Source of the DNA: Pteria penguin
Lineage: Eukaryota; Mollusca; Bivalvia; Pterioida; Pteriidae
NCBI GenBank assembly: GCA_035048485.1
Contig: CM068583.1
Location: 67,692,306 to 67,756,305 of the forward strand
Length of the DNA: 64,000 bases
Direction of reading: 5' to 3'
The translations under genes were made by a program, and so were the position numbers. Within the stretch, counting starts at the first letter, position 1. Every line of letters starts with the position of its first letter. Below the pieces are notes generated by a model that ran no database searches, was not told where the DNA came from, and worked only from the letters and a program-made list of their open reading frames with translations. Positions 22,193 through 34,195 of the stretch are shown here, one piece after another.

Positions 22193-22514
22193 GACCGGTT
22201 CCGATCACTTTACACAGATTTGACACCTTCTATACTAGAAGGTTACCTTCTTCGACTTCTCCATATATAGATACATATGGAATTCACACGATTTGACTCT
22301 TTCTACGGGGTATATGTGACGGGTGTTGCTAGCAAGCAGGAGATGCTCACTCTCCCCGGGCACCTGATCTCACTCCATCACAGGGGTTCACATATGCTCT
22401 TCAAGTAGACATATTTTGTTATTTTCCATTTGTTTTTCATTTTCACTGATTTTGTATGTCCTATGGTTTCATGATTTTTGGATTTGTGGTTTGGATTTAT
22501 CCATCATCTTTACA
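21828..22514 (+). repeat. Downstream 687 bp direct repeat (pseudo-LTR) of Naiad copy B
   Basis: Partner of 18425-19111. It covers the final RT codons, the TGA at 22190-22192 and about 320 bp of 3' sequence. Differences include CTGAGG/CTGACG and GATATC/GAATTC near the end of the coding part. Confidence 0.9.
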
Positions 22515-22589
22515 GAATATACACTGATGTTTCTTTGATAATCTAAAGAGATCATCGCTAATACCATAGTTCTTGCATTAGGTCAGTGT

Positions 22590-23180
22590 ACAACCCAATG
22601 CAGACTTTTGCTTGAGCGTTGCCCACTGACTAACAGGGCGGTAGGGACTCTATGATGGGCCTTGTCTAAACCTTTTCAGAGGAGACAATGTCCTGATCCT
22701 CGTCCCCTCTGACTGTTAGTCGGGACTCCTATTGATCAAGGATCTAAGCTAGGAATACAGACGGGCAGAGCACGGTTACATCATGTTGATGTCGCTCTAC
22801 ATATTTGATAGCAACATATTATTCTATAAATTTTTCGTGTGTAATAGAATTTTATTACCTCACTTCTTGAGAGACCTGTTGATCCTTGTTTTCTATATGC
22901 AGGATTATTTATAAATTCTTAAATGTGTGTCTTTTGATTGTGCTGCTTTTGCGCAGAGTGGGAAGTTTGGCGCCCGTAAACCGGTTAACCACACCAACTG
23001 AATGACGTTTGATATTTCAACTGACCGTCCTACGTCGGTATCGTAACCGCAGCCATTCAAATATTTTCGTAATGCCGTTTTCGGTGTATATTCTATTATT
23101 ATCATGTTTGTTTGCATGACCGTGGTGATTTTTGTCATACAGCTTCGGCAGATGTCTTCAGTTTTCTCTTTGATAATCTA
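22590..23180 (+). mobile_element. Naiad 3' fragment of the A/C lineage
   Basis: Begins within the last codons (CRLLLERC-like), then carries the SECIS-like hairpin and the 3' UTR with ACCGTCCTACGTCGGTA. It is noticeably diverged from A and C, so it is a separate older insertion next to copy B. TTTGATAATCTAAA occurs on both sides (about 22532 and 23167), possibly a duplicated flank. Confidence 0.8.
22628..22721 (+). promoter_or_regulatory. SECIS-like hairpin with paired changes relative to copies A and C
   Basis: Outer stem GACTAACAG (22628-22636) with CTGTTAGTC (22713-22721); core ATGA (22652-22655) opposite TGA (22694-22696); AAA at 22668-22670. The helix II 3' strand is GACAATGTCC in place of GACATGGTCC: one mismatch of copy A is repaired while a neighbouring pair is lost, so the stem keeps nine of ten pairs. 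Conservation of all core elements in a diverged copy supports function. Confidence 0.75.
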
Positions 23181-23366
23181 AATCAAAAGCCATTTTACAG
23201 TTCTGGAAGAGATATCTAGTATACTTATGCAGTACTTTTGTATGCAAAGCACAATAGATGACGCCCACGCCAACTTCTCGGTGCTACCTTTAAATCATCT
23301 CTTCCACAATGTGTTTTTAATGTTATTACCTTTCTAATGGACAATATTTCAATATTTTCAATTTAA

Positions 23367-24190
<824 letters not shown>

Positions 24191-24194
24191 TATA

Positions 24195-25345
24195 AGGATT
24201 ATTACTGCAAATTCCTTTAGTATATGTGATAGGTATAGACTTGTAGACACTATACACAAGTGATAAAGAGCCGTGCTCAGAGAAAGCTGTAGTATATGGG
24301 ATAAGTATAGACATGTAGACGCCATACACAAGTGATAAAGAGCTGTACTCAGACAACGCTGTAGTATATGGGATAAGTATAGACATGTAGACACTATACA
24401 CAAGTGATAAAGAGCCGTACTCAGACAACGCTGTAGTATATGGGATAAGTATAGACATGTAGACGCCATACACAAGTAATAAAGAGCTGTACTCAGACAA
24501 CGCTATAGTATATGGGATAAGTATAGACATCTAGACGCCATACACAAGTGTTAAAGAGCTGTACTCAGACAACGCTGTAGTATATGGGATAAGTATAGAC
24601 ATGTAGACGCCATACACAAGTGATAAAGAGCTGTACTCAGACAACGCTGTAGTATATGGGATAAGTATAGACATGTAGACGCCATACACAAGTGATAAAG
24701 AGCTGTACTCAGACAACGCTGTAGTATATGGGATAAGTATAGACATGTAGACGCCATACACAAGTGATAAAGAGCTGTACTCAGACAACGCTGTAGTATA
24801 TGGGATAAGTATAGACATGTAGACGCCATACACAAGTGATAAAGAGCTGTACTCAGACAACGCTGTAGTATATGGGATAAGTATAGACATGTAGACGCCA
24901 TACACAAGTGATAAAGAGCCGTACTCAGACAACGCTGTAGTATATGGGATAAGTATAGACATGTAGACACTATACACAAGTGATAAAGAGCTGTACTCAG
25001 ACAACGCTGTAGTATATGGGATAAGTATAGACATGTAGACGCCATACACAAGTGATAAAGAGCCGTACTCAGACAACGCTGTAGTATATGGGATAAGTAT
25101 AGACATGTAGACGCCATACACAAGTGATAAAGAGCTGTACTCAGACAACGCTGTAGTATATGGGATAAGTATAGACATGTAGACGCCATACACAAGTGAT
25201 AAAGAGCCGTACTCAGACAACGCTGTAGTATATGGGATAAGTATAGACATGTAGACACCATACACGGGTGATAAAGAGCCGTACTCAGACAAAGCTGTAG
25301 TATATAGGATAAGTATACACATGTAGACACCATACACAGACCTTG
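24195..25345. repeat. 72 bp minisatellite, about 16 units
   Basis: The unit contains GTGATAAAGAGCTGTACTC, AGACAACGCTGTAGTATATG and GGATAAGTATAGACATGTAG. The period was measured as 72 bp from successive TGATAAAG positions. Because 72 is a multiple of three and the unit lacks minus-strand stops in two frames, long minus-strand frames (24044-25483) appear. They encode perfect 24-residue repeats and are probably not genes. Confidence 0.95.
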
Positions 25346-25711
25346 AGCTGCCATATACCCCTGTCCCCTCCAGGGGGAATTTTCGAGGGTATATTTTTCT
25401 GAAAGCTTATTAAAAATGCTACAAAATGAGCCATGTTTGCACTCTGGCCGTTGGGGCTTTACTGCGTTATGGGGCAAAAACATAAGATTTTTATGAAAAA
25501 TCGCTGAAAATTGGAAATTTTGAATAAAATGTAAACAACTCGATAAATTAAAAAAAAAACACCATGTAATCTGATAGATCTTGTAAAAAGGTTCCCCGTG
25601 TCTGGGTGTTTCAAGAGTTATTATTCACCCAATAGTTACTGACTTGGTTGTGTGGGAGTTTTCCCCAGGGTTTGTATATCCTTATCCCCCCCCCCCCCCC
25701 TTTTCATTAAA

Positions 25712-28700
25712 ATGGCTTCAAATATAATAAAAATTAAATACAAATCTCCTAAAGTTATAATCACACCACTTAGATTGCCCTCTGTGTCCACTCTTCATAT
25801 ACCTGGTATTTCTTGTAGAAAATTATTCGGCACCACTAAAGTTCTTATTTCTCCACTTAAAAGTAGTTTCCCTATTAAACGTTCGATCTCATTTTCAAAA
25901 ACATTCACACCTATAAATTCTTACAGAGCTGTCAATTCTATACGCAGAGGGTATTCTAAGATTAATAAGTGCAACGCCAAGAAATGTCTTACTTGCCATC
26001 ATTTAAACTGCAAGTCCAATATTGAATCTTCGGTTAATGGAAATATATTTAACACCAAATTAGACAAAGACATAGATTGAAATACTGCCAATGTTATAAA
26101 TGTCATCATTTGAGAAGCTAGAGGATGTGGGGCTCAATATGTCGGGGAAACTTCTCAAACTTTGAAACAACCTTTTCGGAATCATTCCTATAAAATTCGT
26201 AATAATTCACGACGTAAATACCAGAATTTTCTTTATAACCACTTTAATAAATACCAACATAATATTAACAATGTGAAAATAACTCCAGTAGAAAATATCT
26301 CGAAATTACCAGGTGATACGAAATCAGATGTTAAAAAACGACTTTTGGAAACCGAGCTCTACTGGATTAAACAACTACAAACCCCATACCCTCTTGGTCT
26401 CAACGACCAAATATATCGACAAGGTAATATTTCTTTTCGTCAGAATAAGATCAATATTTTTACATTAAGACATAAAACTATTAGAAAACGTAGGTCACAT
26501 GGTCGTCGTCGTAATCGTAACATCAGAAAACGTAATCGTTTAAATAGGTCATTAAACGATCTTCTATTTATCGCAAAAAATAATGGCCGTCATGAACTTT
26601 TGCATGCAATATCCTCTATTCCGGTAAATAAATTGAAACCTATCCTGGACGAAGCTCATCTTCGAAGTTTACGCAATTCTGATTGATATAAACTCAATTT
26701 GATTATTTTATTTTCATATAATAAACTCTTTCCTCGTATTCCGTCTCTTCCACCCAAGCAGCAATTTCTCAAAATTAAATTTATTAATAAAGGCTTCGAT
26801 CTACTTAACATTTCTAATATTTTCCGTGATCATAGAGTCACATCTAAACTCCCCCAATATTTTGAGAATTTAGAACCTCCACTTATTTGTTACCAGTACA
26901 AAAAGCCTATAAGAAATCTTATTTTAAATTATAATAAAGTTACATCTAACCCTGATGTTTCAGACTCTATTCCTTCGTCGTGTTCTTGTGAAAATTCTAA
27001 ATATGTTTATAAACCGGCAGGTCATGTTATTACTGGTGACCTAAACTGTATTTCGGACAAGAAATTGCGCACCCTTTTTGGAAAAGGACCTAAATATAGG
27101 TTACCGTCCAGGATAGATTTCAATAAATGCCGTGACGTTATAGAAGATGTTTTAACTACATATTGTAAACGTTGGTGTAAAAAAGAACAGGTAAAGGTTC
27201 ATGCTCTTAATGATTGGAAATTCGAGATTTTAAGAATTGTCGATATCCGTATTAAGAACTTTACGGAAAATCCGCATTTATTTCAACAGCCTAATACATT
27301 GACGACAAATTCTATTAAAAAGAAGATAGCTGACTTACATGCTAAATATGTCTTTGTTCCCGCTGATAAAGCAGGTAATAACATAATAGTTGTTTGAAAA
27401 CTATATTATATTGAAGTACTTAAAAACGAATTAAACTCCACTCATACATATGTGGAAAGCCCTACCTCAAAAGAGAGCACCTTGCACGATCACCTCATGA
27501 CCATGTCCGACTTCAAAATTAAAACTGATAAATCTGATCTACCAACCATGTATTGGCTCCCAAAACTACATAAAAGTCCATATAAATCACGTTTCATATC
27601 TAATTCTAGCCACTGCTCTACTACGGTACTATCGAAACATATTACGTCTGCTCTAACTGCTATAAAAGATCATATTATCAAATATTGTGATGTCGCATTT
27701 CATAATAGTAACATCAATTACTTTTGGTCGATTAAAAATTCTCATGAAGTTGTAGACAAACTTCTTTCGCTAAATTTCAAAGCGACTCAAATTTCTACAT
27801 TTGATTTTTCTACACTTTATACATCTCTGCCTCATGATTTGATTAAAAGCAAGTTGCTGTCTCTTATACAATGGTGTTTTCACAGAGAATCTAAAACGTA
27901 CATATGTACTTCCAATAACTCTGGATTCTTTTCCAACAAACAATATACTTCATATAAATACTGGACTTGCAAGGAATTATGTAAAGCACTAGATTTTCTC
28001 ATGAATAATATTTTTGTGCAATTTGATGGCAAGATATATCAACAAATAGTTGGGATTCCTATGGGTACTAACTGCGCGCCTCTGATAGCAGATTTATTTC
28101 TTTATTGTTATGAGAGGGATTTTATGGTTTCTATTCAAAAATCAAAACGTTTTGACCTCATTGACAAATTTAATAATACTTGCAGATATCTGGATGACAT
28201 TTTGGTTATCGACAACCCTGAATTCGAACAATTTATATCAGAAATATATCCACCAGAGCTCACATTGAATAAAGCTAATACTTGAGATAAATCTACACCT
28301 TTCTTAGATTTAAACATCAAAATTATCAACAACTTAATATATACTAATATTTATGATAAACGTGAGGATTTTGGATTTCCTATTGTAAATTTCCCTTACT
28401 TGGATGGCGATGTCCCTCGACTCCCATCATATGGTATCTATATATCTCAATTAGTTCGATTTGTCAGAGGCTGCACCGATGTTTTGGACTTTCATAAACG
28501 AAATTTACAAATTACTACTAAACTTTTAACTCAGGGTTACAGATATCACAAGCTAAGAAAAACATTCGGCAAATTCTTCAGATCTTATTAAGAACTTCTA
28601 TCTAAATTTGGAAATATTTCTTTTCAACAGTATGTATCCAATGGAATTTCCCATCCTCATTTTTACGGTGATCTCGTATATAAACTAAGGAAAGTAAAAG

Positions 28701-28864
28701 GCTCCGATAACATTATTTTATCATGTAATAAAATAGTCAAACGTCTCCTAAATAGACAATATGATATTGAGATCATCAAAAAGACTATAGGTCTTGTATT
28801 TGCCTTATGCAGACTTTTACTTGAACGTTGCACGCTGACTAACAGGGCGGTGGGGACTATATGA
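25712..28864 (+). CDS. Naiad copy C polyprotein: GIY-YIG endonuclease and reverse transcriptase with five in-frame UGA and one UAA
   Basis: ATG 25712 to TGA 28862-28864 is one frame crossed by TGA at 26078, 26111, 26684, 27395 and 28283 and by TAA at 28589. The first two UGAs are separated by ten codons, as are the two Cys codons of copy B (LNC and IEC), which are conserved in PLE endonucleases; the 27395 UGA also matches a copy B Cys. Other landmarks: CNAKKCLTCHHLNC, YVGET, CSC (CxC), FDFSTLYTSLPH, QIVGIPMGTNCAP, YLDD. Damage specific to this copy: UAA 28589 (copy A has TCA), a 12 nt in-frame deletion near 28800, Asn where copy B has the GIY Tyr, and Pro in place of the expected nuclease Arg. 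This copy is probably dead, while its UGA pattern still reports the coding strategy of its parent. Confidence 0.85.
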
Positions 28865-28931
28865 CGGGCCTTGTCCAAACCTCTTTCAGAGGAGACATGG
28901 TCCTGAACCTCGTCCCCTCTGACTGTTAGTC
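28837..28931 (+). promoter_or_regulatory. Type II SECIS-like element of Naiad copy C
   Basis: Same hairpin as copy A: outer stem 28837-28845 with 28923-28931, core ATGA 28861-28864 including the stop codon, AAA in the apical bulge, TGA 28904-28906. It is unchanged from copy A although the coding region has acquired a stop and a deletion. Confidence 0.85.
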
Positions 28932-30066
28932 GGGACTCCTACAGATCTAGGGTCTTAGCTCGCTTTCAGACTGGCAGAGCACGGTTTATCATGTTGATGT
29001 CGCATATATTTTTATACCATTATGTGTTTTACAATACCTTGTTTATATTTTGATGACCTCTCAATATGCGATACCTGTTGACCCTTGTTCTTTACATGGA
29101 GGATTATTTATAAATTTTTAAATGTACGTCTTTTGATTGTTCTGCTGTTACGGTGAGTGGGAAGGTGGGCCCGTAAACCGGTTAACCACACCATTTGTTT
29201 GGCTTTTGTCAAATTAAATGACCGTCCTAAGTCGGTATCGTAATTGCACTACAATCAAATAGTTTTGTAATGTGTTAAATGTTCTATTATATTATTTATA
29301 TTCATGTATTATAGCTCCATGGTGACTTCTGCCACATAACTGAGCCGGTAACTCCTCTTTTTTCTTTGATATGATCTATCAAATAAAAAAGGTTTCAGTA
29401 CCATATCATGTATCAAACATGTTATTTTTTGGGCTAAATGTGCTATTTTTTTTAAAAATTAATAGATTTTTTTCTTATTTTATTCCACTTCGTCTATCCT
29501 GTTTAGTGTAGGTCCAAATATTTGTTTTAATGGTTATGAAATGATAAAACAATGTCTAATCTATTTAATGATATGCCATTTACCCGATCATGAATTATCG
29601 AAAAGGGATAATTAAAAATATTTTCAATTAAAGTGATGGCGATTATGAAAATCACTGAAAATTGGAAATTTTGAATAAAATGTAAACAACTCATTAAATT
29701 CTAAAAAAAAAACATGTAATCTTATAGATTTTTATACGATCTTTCCAATAAAAGAGGTTTCAGTACCATATCATGCATGAAAAATGTTATTTTTTGGGTT
29801 AAATGTGCTATTTTTGCAAAATTAATAGATTATCCCTTGTTTTATTTCATTTGGTCTATTCAGCTTAGTGTAGATCCAAATATTTGTTTTAATGGTTATA
29901 GAATGATAAAACAATGTTTAATCTATCTATTGATATGCCATTTACCCGATCATAAATTTTTGAAAAGGGATATTTAAAAATATTTTCCATTACAGTGATG
30001 CCGATTATGAAAATCGCTGAAAATGGGAAAATCTTTATAAATCATTTATGCTTTATCATTTATGAG

Positions 30067-30740
30067 AACGTTATTTTATTATGTAATAAAATAGTCAAAC
30101 GTCTCCTAAATAGACAATATGATATTGAGATCATCAAAAAGACTATAGGTCTTGTATTTGGCCCCTCTACAGCCTTATGCAGACTTTTACTTGAACGTTG
30201 CACGCTGACTAACAGGGCGGTGGGGACTATATGACGGGCCTTGTCCAAACCTCTTTCAGAGGAGACATGGTCCTGAACCTCGTCCCCTCTGACTGTTAGT
30301 CGGGACTCCTACAGATCTAGGGTCTTAGCTCGCTTTCAGACTGGCAGAGCACGGTTTATCATGTTGATGTCGCATATATTTTTATACCATTATGTGTTTT
30401 ACAATACCTTACGTGTTTATATTTTTATGACCTCTCAATATGCGATACCTGTTGACCCTTGTTCTTTACATGGAGGATTATTTATAAATTTTTAAATGTA
30501 CGTCTTTTGATTGTTCTGCTGTTACGGTGAGTGGGAAGGTGGGCCCGTAAACCGGTTAACCACACCATTTGTTTGGCTTTTGTCAAATTAAATGACCGTC
30601 CTAAGTCGGTATCGTAATTGCACTACAATCAAATATTTTTATGTGTTAAATGTTCTATTATATTATTTATATTCATGTATTGTATGGCTCCATGGTGACT
30701 TCTGCCACATAACTGAGCCGGTAACTCCTCTTTTTTCTTT
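30067..30740 (+). mobile_element. Naiad fragment D (3' end only) inserted in the inverted-repeat left arm
   Basis: Covers the last 56 codons of the RT frame to TGA 30232-30234, the SECIS-like hairpin and the whole 3' UTR. The right arm shows the empty site around TTTATGAGTTTTAAATGC. It keeps the 12 nt that copy C lost. It is strongly 5' truncated, as expected for target-primed insertion. Confidence 0.88.
30207..30301 (+). promoter_or_regulatory. Type II SECIS-like element of Naiad fragment D
   Basis: Outer stem 30207-30215 with 30293-30301; core ATGA 30231-30234 and TGA 30274-30276; identical to copies A and C. There is no upstream UGA-containing frame in this fragment. Confidence 0.8.
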
Positions 30741-30869
30741 TAAATGCAACATGTTATAGGAATTTCTATGCACTTTGCAAATACACAGTTTGAAAGACAC
30801 CCCATCCATCCTCTATACCGTTAAGTAAGGTAGGACTTGCATTGTTCATTCTAATAATACATTGCATTA

Positions 30870-31325
30870 AGAGGTGGGTAGTCTTACAGAAGCTGGTTTT
30901 GAAAAGATAAAAGACGTGGCAAGCAAAAGACTGAAGTATGATTCCGTTAAAGATAGATTAGAGCATATTTCCTTAAATATTTCAGACAAATGAGACCCTA
31001 CAAATCATGGTACTCATAGGAAATGCTGTCAAAACTTCAAAACATGATACTCGTAGGAAATACTTCACAAATATAAGCAGGGTAGAAAAATATCAACTTC
31101 TTCTACATATGATGAGAGCACTCCTAGTACCTCAAAGCCACAAAGACCCTCATCTCCTGCCACTTTGTTATTTCCAGCTAACAAATGCCTCTTCTGTGAC
31201 AAGGAATCAATAAAGGAGAAGGGTACTAAACAAAACTTACCAAATGTGTAACAAAATGCGCTAAAGAGTCTATCAAAGCCGCAGTTGCCAATAAATGTGA
31301 CGATCAGCTTTGTGTAAAGTTTTGA
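30870..31325 (+). pseudogene. Broken left-arm copy of the inverted-repeat protein
   Basis: Plus-strand counterpart of the frame at 31523-31912 (minus), with the same GSLTEAGFEKI-type start near 30877 but broken by stops and shifts. Pieces such as CLFCDKE and KAAVANKCDDQLC remain readable in different frames. The spacer from 31326 still gives pieces such as DLAREALYH, so the parent protein was longer than either arm. Confidence 0.55.
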
Positions 31326-31522
31326 ACTAAGATCTTGCAAGGGAAGCATTATATCACAATGCTTGTCGACAAAAGCATATATGAAGTGATACTAGCCATG
31401 TGTATCACACAGATTCTGAAGTATATAAGTCTGATGCTGCCCACAGAAACGCATTTAGTTTAATATGTAATTACACTAGGGAGCATGTGACATGGTTTAA
31501 AACTTTACACAAAAGCTGATCG

Positions 31523-31912
31523 TCACATTTGTTGGCAACTGCGGCTTTGATAGACGCATTTTGTTACACATTTAGTAGGTGTTTGTTTAGTACCCTTCAC
31601 CTTTATTGTTTCCTTGTCACAGAAAAGGCATTTGTTAGCTTGAAATAACAAAGTGGCAGGAGATGAGGGTCTTTGTGGCTTTGAGATATTAGGAGTGTTC
31701 TCATGCATCATATGAAGCAGAAGTTGATTTTTTTTGTCTACCCTGCTTATATTTGTGAAGTATTTCCTATGAGTACCATGTTTTGAAGGGTCTAATGTGT
31801 CTAGAATATTTACGGAAATATGTTCTAATCTATCTTTAACGGAATCATACTTCAGTCGTTTGCTTGCCACGTCCGTTATCTTTTCAAAACCAGCTTCTGT
31901 AAGACTACCCAC
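31523..31912 (-). CDS. Right-arm inverted-repeat protein fragment of unknown function, possible zinc-binding Cys motif
   Basis: A 129-codon frame reading towards the centre of the inverted repeat. It begins MGSLTEAGFEKI, has a basic helical-looking N-terminal half and a CLFC followed further on by TKCVTKC, which could bind zinc. I recognise it only as similar in style to repetitive hypothetical proteins of marine invertebrate transposons. The C-terminal part is lost where the arms meet. It is probably a truncated transposon gene. Confidence 0.4.
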   Translation of the reverse strand: MGSLTEAGFEKITDVASKRLKYDSVKDRLEHISVNILDTLDPSKHGTHRKYFTNISRVDKKNQLLLHMMHENTPNISKPQRPSSPATLLFQANKCLFCDKETIKVKGTKQTPTKCVTKCVYQSRSCQQM

Positions 31913-33372
31913 CTCTTAATAAAATGTATTATTAAAATGAACAATTCAAATCCTACCTTACTTAACGCTAGAAGAAATTCAGAATTTTCATTTTTACCTT
32001 AATTTCACTGGTTGTTCCATTCTAAGGGAACACGATTAAGTAAAAGTCGTATAAAATATCTAATACAGGTATGTATTCAATAAAGATAGCTTTCCTTGCC
32101 TCTGCATTGATTAAAGATCTTTGCATTTAATGATCATTTAACAGACTGTGTGCTGAAATATCTGAGTTTTAACCATAGATGTTGCCATCGTTTCAGTTAA
32201 TTCCAAAAATGTGTACATCTATAACCCCATCTGCAATGGATATAAAGACAAAGATTAACAAAATTCTTGCATATTTGTTAAAATTTGTTATTTCTCAGAT
32301 GATTTTCCTGTTTTCTATGTTTTCTGTTTGTTTTTTGTTTGGGTTCTTTTTTTATTTTGGGGGGGGGGGGGAGGGGGGGGGGGGTGGGCTGCCTTTCAAA
32401 TTGTGTATTTACAAAGTGCATAGAAATTCCTATAACAAGATGCATTTAAAACTCATAAATGATAAAGCATAAATGATTTATAAAGATTTTACCATATTCA
32501 GCAATTTTCAAAATCGGCATCACTTTAATGGAAAATATTTTTAAATATCCCTTTTCGATGATTCATGATTGGGTAAATGGCATATCACTAGATAGATTAG
32601 CCATTGTTTTATCATTCCAAAACCATTAAAACAAATATCTGGATCTACACTATGCCGGATACACGAAATGGAATAAAACAAGGAAAAAATCTATTAATCT
32701 TGCAAAAATAGCACATTTAACCCCAAAAAATCACATTTTTCATGCATGATATGGTACTGAAACCTCTTTTATTGGAAATATCATATAAAAATCTATAAGA
32801 TTACATGTTTTTTTTTTCATGAATTTAATGAGTTGTTTACATTTTATTCAAAATTTCGAATTTTCAGTGATTTTCATAACTGGCATCACTTTAATAGAAA
32901 ATATTTTTAGATATCCCTTTTCCATGATTCATGATTGGGTAAATGGCATATCATTAAATAGATTAGACATTGTTTTGTCATTCCATAACTATTAAAACAA
33001 ATATTTGGACCTACACTGAGCCAAATAGACGAAATGGAATAAAATAAGGGAAAAAATCTATTAATTTTGCAAAAATAGCACATTTAACCCCAAAAATCAC
33101 ATATTTAATACAAGATATGGTACTGAAACCTTTTTTAGTTAGATAGATCATATCAAGATCTATCAGATTACTTTTTTATTCATGAATTTATTGAGTTGTT
33201 TACATTTTATTCAAAATTTCCAATTTTCAGCGATTTTTGATAAAAATTTTATGTTTTTGTCCCATAACTCAGTAAAGCCCCAACGGCCAGAGTGCAAACA
33301 TCGCTTAAAATGTTTCCCAGAGAATGTACTTTAACATGAGGTATGTCTGCAAAATTCCCTCTGGGGGGGAAC

Positions 33373-34195
33373 AAAAGTGTTTCTGGATCATGGACTAATA
33401 AGTATAATGGAATTTGTCACTACGACAACATACAGATTCCATGAACAACACTTCCTACTTTCGTTTGAAACTCTATGATTTGCCTCATCTGAATTGTTTT
33501 ATATTGTTTTAGTGTAGACAGAGTGCAGCGTCTTATCCCACGAGTTGTTAGTCCTTAGTGCTACATACCGAAGACCTTATTTCGCTCCAAGACGGCCAAA
33601 GAACAGTTATCTCTTGTCGATGCTGTTTTTCAGTGATAATGTTACAGCAAGATATTTGTTTATTTTCATAACATCTCAGTAGTATTGCCTCTTAATATTC
33701 AGATCTATGAATAATAGAGTATTTGTCACTTTGATTGCATTACTTTCGTAGTGAATTCTAGAGTTGACCAGGGAGCCTGTTAACACAAAAATGGCATTTA
33801 CCGTCTAAAATGGGTACTGCAACTGCTGTATAGTCGAATATTTTGTAACGGGTTTATTTTCATCTTTTTGATTTTTTCGCTGTGACCGCTCAGGTGTGAA
33901 TGAAGAAAAGCGCAACCATATAGCCATTAAATACTTAGAAAAACAATTCTAGGAAATGTAATACCTTATATTGATTTTGTATTAATGCTTTATTCTTAAA
34001 TTTTTATCCACGTTGGGATTTATATGATTGATATATAGGCAATTGGAATAGAAACATACAGGAAGAACATTTATGAAACAGACGAGAAATTAAACATTCA
34101 TTCATTCATATTACAACAATGCATTGATAATGATTATATCAATCGAAGGTCAATGTCAAATATAAAAGTGAAGGAAGTAACAATGGCAATAAAGC
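33373..34195. other. No recognisable feature
   Basis: AT-rich DNA between the inverted repeat and the next Naiad fragment. No frame, repeat or RNA motif that I can support. Confidence 0.4.

Larger units (their letters stand above)
19112..22514 (+). mobile_element. Naiad Penelope-like retroelement, copy B (complete coding region)
   Basis: Contains a short leader with GTCACTGCTGGTGGACAA, an uninterrupted coding frame (19193-22192) and the downstream direct repeat. With the upstream pseudo-LTR the unit spans 18425-22514. The near identity of the two 687 bp repeats implies a recent origin. No SECIS-like hairpin follows its stop codon. Confidence 0.92.
25584..29367 (+). mobile_element. Naiad Penelope-like retroelement, copy C (full length, about 3.8 kb)
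   Basis: Boundaries come from the uninterrupted right arm of the inverted repeat: the empty site reads GATAGATCTTGATATGATC, and copy C lies between TAGATCTTG (to 25583) and GATATGATC (from 29368). It has a 128 bp leader with a poly-C tract, the recoded frame (25712-28864), a SECIS-like hairpin and a 3' UTR ending TCTTTTTTCTTT. The target duplication is at most a few bases. Confidence 0.9.
25360..33372. mobile_element. Large inverted repeat element (arms 25360-31325 and 31496-33372), left arm interrupted by Naiads C and D
   Basis: The left arm, read as 25360-25583, 29368-30066 and 30741-31325, is colinear with the reverse complement of 33372-31496. Shared landmarks include CTCTGGCCGTTGGGGCTTTA at the outer end and GACGATCAGCTTT at the inner end. 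About 170 bp separates the arms. The right arm has about 400 bp (31980-32390) absent from the left. Each arm contains two related subrepeats of roughly 300-380 bp and the start of a reading frame pointing to the centre. It could be a foldback-type transposon or an inverted duplication. Confidence 0.8.

Noticed and set aside
31065..31349. 94-codon minus-strand frame in the left arm
   Set aside because: It is the antisense of the decayed inverted-repeat protein, whose sense frame is recognisable on the other strand.
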